Made by a program: the position numbers and the translations under genes. From positions 2,049 through 19,190 of the forward strand of contig JAHEKO010000016.1 in NCBI GenBank assembly GCA_024638355.1: 17,142 bases of DNA, written 5' to 3'. A model generated the notes under the pieces. That model saw nothing but the letters and a program-made list of their open reading frames with translations. It was not told the DNA's origin and did no database searches. Each line of letters begins with the position of its first letter. Position 1 is the first letter of the stretch. Origin of the DNA: Acidobacteriota bacterium (GTDB taxonomy: Bacteria > Acidobacteriota > Thermoanaerobaculia > Multivoradales > JAHEKO01). This document shows, piece after piece, positions 1-6,074 of the stretch.

Positions 1-1600
1 TCGGCTCGACGTCGCGCGGCAGGCGGACGCCCACCGATCCGAACTCGATCGGGAAGCCCTCGCCCCGGTCGAGGATCTCGATCTCGCGCATCTTGCGGGT
101 CGTGGTGCGGACCTCGGATTCGCTCGACGTGGTCTCGCGCCGGGAGCCCTCGAGCCAGATCTTGAGCGCGCGAACGCGCCGCGCGGCGCCGCGGAACGAC
201 CAGTCGATCTGGACGCTCTCGCCGGCCCTGAGCGCGCCGGAGCTGAGCTGCACGCGCGGCCGCGGGTTGAGCAGCGCCAGCAACGTGTAGGGCACGCCGG
301 TCGCCAGGAGCAGGCCGACGATCACGAACGGCGTGAGAAAGAGAGCCAGGAGCCAGTCGGGCCGCCCGGCCCGCCACTCGGCGACGAGCTGCCAGAGGAA
401 GACCGAGACGATGCCGTTCCAGAAGAGGGCCAGGAAGAGAGCGCAGCCGAGCTTGCCGAACGGCCCCAGGGTCGGCTCGAGAGCGATCGGCCCGGCGGTG
501 ACGCGTTCGGCCGCCGCGGCGGCCGGCTTCCAGCTGGGGAGCGCCGCGCTGCGCTTCGCTCCGCGCGCCATCTGGATGACGAACCAGAGTCCGCCGGCGC
601 CGATCAGGCCGAAAACCAGCGGAATGAGCCCGAAGAGGAAATCGGCCGCGAACCCGCGATGGATCACCGACTCGAAGGGATCGTCGGGATCCACGAAGCA
701 CTCGACCTGCGCGCCTTCCGGTATCTCGGCCACCCGCCTCGCCTTGCTCTCGTAGCCGCTGGAAGAGCCGCCCATGAACTGATAGCGACTCGACACGTAC
801 TCCCTGCCCTCGAAGCGGTAGCGGTAGAGCGCCTCGACGCTGTAGGTCGTGCTGTCGTCGCCGGCATGCGAGCGCACGCCGCTCGACAGGATCTCGCACG
901 GCACGGCGACCCACGAGCGCGCTTCGACGACCTGCCAGGCGGGCCAGACGAAGAACGGGATCAGCATGCCGAAGCCGAAAAGAAAGAAGGCCCCGAAGAG
1001 GATCGACATGCCGACCACCGCCCGGAAGGGTTTCTTCTTGTCGGTCGCGCCGGTGGCGAGGACGGGCGCCGGGTCCGGTCCGCCCTCGACCCGGCGGAAG
1101 CTGCCGTGCACCATGTAGAGCGAGCCCACCCCGACGGCCACGAAGAGCAGCGGCAGGAAGATCCAGAGTCCGCGCCAGAGGTCGGCGCGCCTCAGATACG
1201 CGCGCCCGGGCTCGCCCGGGTCCAGGATGCAGGGGACGCTCTCGCCCGGCGCGTAGCGGGCGGCGAGGCGATGGACGTCGGAGGCGCTGCTCGACTCCGA
1301 GCCGGCGTGCCGGTAGCGGTCGCCGGAGTACGACTCGCCGCGGTAGTGGTAGCGGTACCGGACCTCCAGGGCGAATCCGCCGTCGAATCCATCGACGACC
1401 GAGGACGACTCGATGGTGCAGGTCGTCTCCTGCCAGGACCAGGTGTCGACAGCCTGCAGCCAGTCGATCGCGATCACCACGGTGATCAGACCGGCGAAGG
1501 CGGTGAAGAGCCCCAGACCGATCGTCGAGCCCCACCGCCGCCGCCGTCCGGGCGGGCGCTGGCCGGTGCCGCCGATCGCCTCGTTGTCGCTCGTCTGCAA
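1..1600 (-). CDS. Membrane protein with two DUF3592 repeats (partial, C-terminus beyond window)
   Basis: I read 533 codons on the minus strand without a stop; the gene runs off the left edge. About six hydrophobic helices are visible (near residues 25-46, 143-164, 195-220, 318-345, 386-406, 417-440). Two extracytoplasmic-type segments (about 59-136 and 231-315) repeat the DUF3592 pattern: a YRYHYRGESYSG or YRYRFEGREYVS strand, then an APGE or PEGA turn, then LDPGEPG or VDPDDPF. After the last helix comes a soluble, probably beta-rich tail. The DUF3592 family has no established biochemical role, so I propose none. I chose the TTG at 1600 because it leaves a short basic N-terminus before helix 1 and a TACAAT element sits just upstream; a GTG at 1630 is also in frame. 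It is divergent from the YbaK-type gene. The family call is firm, the start is not. Confidence 0.82.
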   Translation of the reverse strand, partial: MQTSDNEAIGGTGQRPPGRRRRWGSTIGLGLFTAFAGLITVVIAIDWLQAVDTWSWQETTCTIESSSVVDGFDGGFALEVRYRYHYRGESYSGDRYRHAGSESSSASDVHRLAARYAPGESVPCILDPGEPGRAYLRRADLWRGLWIFLPLLFVAVGVGSLYMVHGSFRRVEGGPDPAPVLATGATDKKKPFRAVVGMSILFGAFFLFGFGMLIPFFVWPAWQVVEARSWVAVPCEILSSGVRSHAGDDSTTYSVEALYRYRFEGREYVSSRYQFMGGSSSGYESKARRVAEIPEGAQVECFVDPDDPFESVIHRGFAADFLFGLIPLVFGLIGAGGLWFVIQMARGAKRSAALPSWKPAAAAAERVTAGPIALEPTLGPFGKLGCALFLALFWNGIVSVFLWQLVAEWRAGRPDWLLALFLTPFVIVGLLLATGVPYTLLALLNPRPRVQLSSGALRAGESVQIDWSFRGAARRVRALKIWLEGSRRETTSSESEVRTTTRKMREIEILDRGEGFPIEFGSVGVRLPRDVEP

Positions 1601-1608
1601 GGCATTCG

Positions 1609-1614
1609 ATTGTA
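1609..1614 (-). promoter_or_regulatory. Candidate -10 element for the DUF3592 gene
   Basis: The minus strand reads TACAAT (5 of 6 matches to the bacterial -10 consensus) with 8 bases between it and the TTG at 1600. I see no convincing -35. If real, the transcript would have almost no leader. Confidence 0.35.
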
Positions 1615-1650
1615 CCGGCTGGCGTGCCACCCGATATCGTGCTGCCGCGG

Positions 1651-2133
1651 ATGAGTCGAACCGTCCTCGAAGCCATACGCGCTTACCTCGCCGCGAGCGG
1701 CGTCGCCTTCGAAGAGCTCGAGCACGTCGAGGTCCGCACCTCGGCCGAGGCTGCAGCGGCGCGCGGCTGGCCGCTCGAGCGCGGCGCCAAGGCGCTGGTG
1801 TTCAAGGTCGACGGCGAGTTCGGTGTCTACGTCCTGAGCGGCAGTCGCAGCCTCCACTCGCGGCTGCTGAGGCGGCATCGCGGCGCGCGCCGCACCCGCT
1901 TCGCGACCGCCGAGGAGCTCTTTCGCCTGACCGGCGTCGAGCCCGGCGCGGTGCCGCCCTTCGGCCGCCCGATCTTCGACCTGCCGCTCTATGCCGATCC
2001 GTCGCTGCTCACCGAGCAGCGGATCGGTTTCACCCCGGGCCTCCGCACCCGCTCGATCCTGATGTCGAGCGCCGACTGGCGGGCGGTGGCGCGCCCCGAG
2101 ATCTTTCCCTTCAGCCGAGAGGAGGGCCGATGA
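1651..2133 (+). CDS. YbaK/ProX-type aminoacyl-tRNA deacylase
   Basis: The 160-residue product matches the YbaK/aminoacyl-tRNA-synthetase-associated domain over its full length. This cytoplasmic family hydrolyses mischarged tRNAs such as Cys-tRNAPro or Ala-tRNAPro in trans. The conserved lysine lies in GAKALVFK (K47), and the typical G-x-x-P-G-x-x-x-P-F-G segment is at 95-105 (GVEPGAVPPFG), followed by IFDLPLYAD. Which aminoacyl-tRNA it edits cannot be read from the sequence. I chose the ATG at 1651, which gives MSRTVLEAI and the normal domain start; a GTG at 1624 would add nine residues with no domain match. Its TGA overlaps the start of the cupin gene (ATGA), so the two are probably translationally coupled. 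It diverges from the DUF3592 gene across about 50 bp. Confidence 0.88.
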   Translation: MSRTVLEAIRAYLAASGVAFEELEHVEVRTSAEAAAARGWPLERGAKALVFKVDGEFGVYVLSGSRSLHSRLLRRHRGARRTRFATAEELFRLTGVEPGAVPPFGRPIFDLPLYADPSLLTEQRIGFTPGLRTRSILMSSADWRAVARPEIFPFSREEGR

Positions 2134-2498
2134 GCCGCAGAGTCAATCTCGCCGAGAAGCTGGCGCTGTTCGACGAGCACTGGTCGCCGAAGGTCGTTGC
2201 CGAGCTGAACGGCCAGCAGGTCAAACTCGTCAAGATCCTGGGCGAGTACCCGTGGCACGCGCACCAGAATGAGGACGAGCTCTTCCTGGTGGTCAAGGGG
2301 AAGTTCGATCTTCGCTTTCGAGATAAGGCGGTGGAGCTGAGCGAGGGAGAAATGGCCGTCGTGAGGCGCGGAGTGGAGCACAGCCCCTTTGCAGCCGAAG
2401 AGGCGCACGTTCTCCTGTTCGAGCCGGCGTCGACCCGCAGCACCGGGCAGCTCGACCACGAGTACACCGTGGAGCCCGAGGATCTGGAGCGGCTGTAG
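2130..2498 (+). CDS. Single-domain cupin protein
   Basis: The 122-residue product is one conserved cupin barrel. Motif 1 is PWHAHQNEDELFLVVKG, supplying H43, H45 and E50 and ending at G57 with the standard spacing. Motif 2 is GEMAVVRRGVEHSPF, with G73, G81 and H84 in register. All four usual metal ligands are therefore present, so a metal-bound protein is expected. Small cupins of this kind range from dioxygenases and isomerases to ligand-binding proteins, and the substrate cannot be predicted here. The ATG overlaps the stop of the upstream deacylase gene (ATGA), and GAGGAGGG at 2118-2125 is one of the few strong Shine-Dalgarno sites in the window. No signal peptide is visible, so it should be cytoplasmic. 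Its TAG directly abuts the convergent stop of the next gene. Confidence 0.88.
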   Translation: MSRRVNLAEKLALFDEHWSPKVVAELNGQQVKLVKILGEYPWHAHQNEDELFLVVKGKFDLRFRDKAVELSEGEMAVVRRGVEHSPFAAEEAHVLLFEPASTRSTGQLDHEYTVEPEDLERL

Positions 2499-4184
2499 CT
2501 AGCCGCCGGCGAGCTCGAGCACCGCGCGGCGCAGCCGGGCGTGGCGGTCGAAGCGGGCGACGAACTCCGACTCCCGCCGCGAGCCCTTGGCGCGCACCAC
2601 CGCGACCAGGGCGCGCCTGTCCTTCGCGTTCCAGTCGTCCACCCCGGGCAGGATGCGTATCAGCGGACTCCAGCGGTCCCAGGCCTCGCGCTCGGCGGGC
2701 GAGAAGCCGGCCAGCGAGTCGACCTCCAGCCGCTTCAGCGCCTCGTGCGAGCAGGTGCGGATTCCCTTCTCGCGCTCCGCGCCGAAGCGCTCGGCCAGAT
2801 ACGACGAGATGCGCAGCCCGATCTCGCCGAGCCCGACCCGGCCGATGACGTCGCGCCGCGGCTTGCGGCCGCGGGGGTGGAGGAACATGTACTCGGAGGC
2901 GAGCGCGTCGAGGGTGCGAACGCTCGAGCGGTAGCCGCGATCGGCGCGAATCTTGGCGAGCTCCTCGCGAACCAGCGCCTTGACGCCCGGGTCGTGGGAC
3001 CGGAAACCGAGTTTGTAGTAGAACCACCAGGCGCCGGAGCGCAGGCCCTCGCTGTTGCCGTGGCCGAGCTGGTAGGGATCGATCGAGAAGGTGTCGGCGC
3101 CGAACATCCGGCGCCCGACCGCCAGCACGCACGCGAAGATGTGCGCGGTCTCGGAGCCGCGGAAGGCCTCGAACACGTTGTAGGCGATCTCGCTCGAGCC
3201 GAAGAGGGAGTTGACCAGCGCGTAGCCGATCGGCACGCCGTTCTTGAGCATCAGGATCGTGTAGCGAGCCTCGAGCAAGAGCCGGTGCTCGGGCCGGGCG
3301 CCCATCAGGGCGAACTCGATCCCGCGGCCGAAGCGAACCATGCGGATGTCGTTCTCGTCGGCCTGGGTGAAGCCGTCGAGGTCGCGGCTGCGGGTGACCA
3401 TCCCTTCGCGCGCCCGGTCGATCAGCGCCCGGGCCTCTTGCAGCCAGACCGAGCGCACTCGGGGCCGCAGGCGCGGCACCAGGGCGCGCAGATCCGGCCG
3501 CTTCGTGTCGAGCGGCCGCTTCTGGAAGATCACCTTGGGAACCGGGTGCTTGGCGCGCGTGCGGCTCGGCGTCTCCGCGCTGCCGGCCAGCCGCATGGGA
3601 ACGTCGAGGCGCTCGTAGATCCGCTCGCGCACCGCCGGCGAGACGTCGAAGCTCTCGAAACGCCGGATCAGGAAGGCCGCGTCGGTCTCGTCGTCGCGCT
3701 TTAGCGCCTCGAGCCACTGGCGCGGCGTGCGGTCGACCATGTCGAGGGCGACGGTCTCGGAATAGGGGAGCAGGAGATCGAGCAGCTCGACCAGGCTGGG
3801 CGCGTTGTCGAACTCCGGCCAGGTGATCGTCAAGCGGTCGGGCCAGCCGCGGGCCAGCCAGCGGGCGGTGATCCAGTAGAAACGGTAGTCGACGTCGGTT
3901 CCGGCGATTCCCGAGTCGACCAGCTCGTCGCGTAGCGCCGCCAGGTCCGAGCGCTCGGCGAAGCCCTCGAGCATCGACTCCACCCGCCGCAGCACGGCGC
4001 GGTCGTCGGGGTAGGCGCGCAGTAGGCAGAGCGCCTCGTGCAGTCGGAGGACCTGCCCAGCCGTTCTCAGGCGGCCGCGATCGAGCTGTTCGAGCAGTCC
4101 GAGTCGTCGCTCGCCCAGCCCGCGGCCGTACTCGAAGCGCAGCCGCTCGAGCTCTTTGAGCAGGGTCGATGGCGCCGGCACCAT
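2499..4184 (-). CDS. 561-residue protein of unknown function with GNAT-like core
   Basis: I do not recognise the full-length family. The N-terminal half (about 1-260) is mostly helical and charged. Residues about 305-400 resemble an acyl-CoA N-acyltransferase (GNAT) fold: a strand ILMLKNGVPIGYALV, a helix after FEAFRGSETAHIF, then WWFYYKLGFRS, where GNAT enzymes commonly have YxKxGF. The canonical acetyl-CoA loop (R/Q-x-x-G-x-G/A) is not clear, so activity is uncertain. A conserved-looking DPYQLGHGNSEG segment lies at 369-380. There is no signal peptide or membrane helix. It follows the metalloprotease gene by 37 bp on the same strand, but a -10-like TAGACT lies in that gap, so it may be transcribed separately. 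Its stop codon abuts the convergent cupin stop. Confidence 0.72.
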   Translation of the reverse strand: MVPAPSTLLKELERLRFEYGRGLGERRLGLLEQLDRGRLRTAGQVLRLHEALCLLRAYPDDRAVLRRVESMLEGFAERSDLAALRDELVDSGIAGTDVDYRFYWITARWLARGWPDRLTITWPEFDNAPSLVELLDLLLPYSETVALDMVDRTPRQWLEALKRDDETDAAFLIRRFESFDVSPAVRERIYERLDVPMRLAGSAETPSRTRAKHPVPKVIFQKRPLDTKRPDLRALVPRLRPRVRSVWLQEARALIDRAREGMVTRSRDLDGFTQADENDIRMVRFGRGIEFALMGARPEHRLLLEARYTILMLKNGVPIGYALVNSLFGSSEIAYNVFEAFRGSETAHIFACVLAVGRRMFGADTFSIDPYQLGHGNSEGLRSGAWWFYYKLGFRSHDPGVKALVREELAKIRADRGYRSSVRTLDALASEYMFLHPRGRKPRRDVIGRVGLGEIGLRISSYLAERFGAEREKGIRTCSHEALKRLEVDSLAGFSPAEREAWDRWSPLIRILPGVDDWNAKDRRALVAVVRAKGSRRESEFVARFDRHARLRRAVLELAGG

Positions 4185-4188
4185 CGAC

Positions 4189-4194
4189 AGTCTA
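4189..4194 (-). promoter_or_regulatory. Candidate -10 element for the GNAT-like gene
   Basis: The minus strand reads TAGACT, followed by GTCG and then the ATG at 4184, which would make a leaderless transcript. No Shine-Dalgarno sequence is seen and the -35 is not evident. It lies in the 37-bp gap after the metalloprotease stop. Confidence 0.35.
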
Positions 4195-4221
4195 GCCGAT
4201 CGCGGCGGACCGATTGTCGGG

Positions 4222-6060
4222 CTACTTATCGAGCATGCGGAAGAAGTCGCGCTTGGGCTTGAGCATGCCTTCGGACGTCTCCCAGAGCTCGCGACCGCGG
4301 TCGCTGGTGACGAAGGCGACCTGGTCTTCGATACGGGCGCGGTTGTCGACGCGCTTGATGATCGCGTAGCGCACTCTGCCGCGAGGGCCGAGGATGACGG
4401 TCGAGCCGCCGAAGAAGAGCAGCCGCTCGTCGCCGGCCGCGATGAGGCGCTTCTGCGTCACCTCGGCGACCAGGTCGAAGCCCACGTCGCCGTCCGGGCT
4501 GACGCGGCGATTCGTCCGAATCGACTCGACGCAGGGATGGTCGAGGCCGTCGGCCTCGCTCGGCGGCGCCAAGCCGAAGAGCGCCAGGTGCTGCGGCTGG
4601 GTGACGAAGCGGCCGAGAATCTTGGCACGGCGGGTGAGCTCCTCCGCGCTCATCGGCCGGCCGGGGTCGCCGTCGAACTGAAGATCGGCGAAGGCCAGGC
4701 CTTCGATCGGACCGACCTCGTGCTCCGGGCGTCGCCACAGCAGCTCCTGCTCGGAGAGGTTGCGCACTCCGGGCGGGTCGATATGGCGCCGGCGAAAGGA
4801 GTCGACCAGCGCCTCCCGGTAGCCCCAGGGATCGGACGGCACCAGGTCGTAGTCGGCGGTGATCATCGCGCGCAGGTACTCTCCCAGGTGCAGGTCGACG
4901 GGAGGACAGTAGTCGACCGCCCGGATGCAGATACTGCGAAAGTGTCCGGCGATCTTGCACGCCTGCTCGGCGAGTAGATCGACCAGCATCGGCGACAGCT
5001 GCTGGTCCTCGGGCTTGACGCCGGGCAGGCGGGCGAGCTCCAGGAGCCGCCGCACCTTGCGCCGGTAGACGGTCTGAAAGGCCTCGAAGATGGCGCTGGT
5101 CATCACCGAGCCGGCATCGTGCGCCGCGAGGCCGGGGCGGTAGCGCCGCGGCTCGCCGGCGACGTCGTCGTCAATCGCCGATCTCAGCGCGGTGTGCGAG
5201 CGCCCGGCGCGAGTCGTCTGGCCGAACTGGCGGGCCAGGTCGACCAGGATCTCGGAGGTCAGCCGGCCCCGCCGCTTCTGCAGCGCCTTCTCGACCACGA
5301 CGCGATGGCTGAAGTGGTGGAAGATCGCCATCATGTCGGCGAAGCCCTCGTGGAACGCTGCCACGTCGCTGCCGCTCGGCTGGTTGAATCGCGGCCGCAA
5401 GCCGTCGAGCAGGGCGTGCGTCATCTCGTGCACGATGATGTCGTGCGACAGCGAGGTGAAGACCACGCCGCTCGGCAGGTTGCGGCCGCGCGGGGCGTCG
5501 CTCGCCTCGTAGTAGCCGAAGTAGATGGCGCCCTCGACGCTGTCATAGAAGGCGTTCTGCATCTGGCTGGCGTGGGGGTAGAGCCGCAGCCGGCCGGCAT
5601 CGTCCTGGCGCCGGAAGCCCCATTGGGGATCGCGGCCGAGCGCGCGCCGGAACGTCTCGTAGACCAGCGAGGCGACTGCGTAAACCATCTGCTGCTGAAA
5701 GCAAGGGTCGCTGGGCGAGGGATCGCGGCCGTCGGTGAGCAGCACGTGCGGATCGTCGAGGTCGACCCGGCGATAGCTCACGTTCGCGGTGAAGTCGCGG
5801 GAGCCCACCTCGAAGGTTCGCCCCCTGGGCCCCGTTTCGAGCGGCTCGTAGGGCACGTTCACCGTGTTGACTGCGCCTTCGAGCAGCGACTCGGCGGGAT
5901 CGCGGGTGAAGATCCTCAAGCGCCGCGAGAGGGGTTCGCCGGGCTTGCGCTCATAGGTCCGCTGCACGGCCCGCACCAGGCCCGGACCGAGCGAAAAGCC
6001 GCGGGTGGCGCGGAAGAGGGGCTCTTCCTGGTAGTCGCTGCCGGGCTGGATCTGCATCAC
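4222..6060 (-). CDS. Gluzincin-type zinc metalloprotease (M4/M36-like), no signal peptide
   Basis: The 612-residue product carries a gluzincin active site: HEMTH at 211-215 (two zinc histidines and the catalytic glutamate) and, 23 residues later, HEGFADM with E238 as the likely third zinc ligand and D242 in the usual supporting place. Upstream, MQNAFYDSVEGAIYFG resembles the substrate-edge strand of thermolysin- and fungalysin-like peptidases. The region after about 490 looks like an extra, mostly beta domain that I cannot name. Family relatives are usually secreted with a signal and propeptide; here the N-terminus (MQIQPGSDYQ) has neither, so it probably acts in the cytoplasm. It begins 14 bp after the caspase fusion and is surely cotranscribed with it. 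The start is GTG 6060 or ATG 6057; GGGAAACGG before 6057 favours the ATG slightly. Confidence 0.9.
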   Translation of the reverse strand: MMQIQPGSDYQEEPLFRATRGFSLGPGLVRAVQRTYERKPGEPLSRRLRIFTRDPAESLLEGAVNTVNVPYEPLETGPRGRTFEVGSRDFTANVSYRRVDLDDPHVLLTDGRDPSPSDPCFQQQMVYAVASLVYETFRRALGRDPQWGFRRQDDAGRLRLYPHASQMQNAFYDSVEGAIYFGYYEASDAPRGRNLPSGVVFTSLSHDIIVHEMTHALLDGLRPRFNQPSGSDVAAFHEGFADMMAIFHHFSHRVVVEKALQKRRGRLTSEILVDLARQFGQTTRAGRSHTALRSAIDDDVAGEPRRYRPGLAAHDAGSVMTSAIFEAFQTVYRRKVRRLLELARLPGVKPEDQQLSPMLVDLLAEQACKIAGHFRSICIRAVDYCPPVDLHLGEYLRAMITADYDLVPSDPWGYREALVDSFRRRHIDPPGVRNLSEQELLWRRPEHEVGPIEGLAFADLQFDGDPGRPMSAEELTRRAKILGRFVTQPQHLALFGLAPPSEADGLDHPCVESIRTNRRVSPDGDVGFDLVAEVTQKRLIAAGDERLLFFGGSTVILGPRGRVRYAIIKRVDNRARIEDQVAFVTSDRGRELWETSEGMLKPKRDFFRMLDK

Positions 6061-6074
6061 CCCGCCGTTTCCCG

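Noticed and set aside
659..1654. Plus-strand open frame (331 codons) opposite the DUF3592 gene
   Set aside because: The minus strand encodes six clear membrane helices and two repeat motifs over the same bases. The plus frame is His/Arg/Asp-rich shadow.
2541..3704. Long plus-strand open frame (387 codons) opposite the GNAT-like gene
   Set aside because: It has no recognisable motif and low-complexity composition; the minus frame has normal protein-like composition and spans the whole interval between neighbours.
2293..3717. Second minus-strand frame (474 codons) overlapping the GNAT-like gene
   Set aside because: It is an Arg/Ala/Pro-rich frame-shifted reading of the same strand; the 561-residue frame has sensible helices and strands.
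4210..4220. Short palindrome CCGATTGTCGG after the metalloprotease stop
   Set aside because: A 4-bp stem is too short to mean anything in this sequence.
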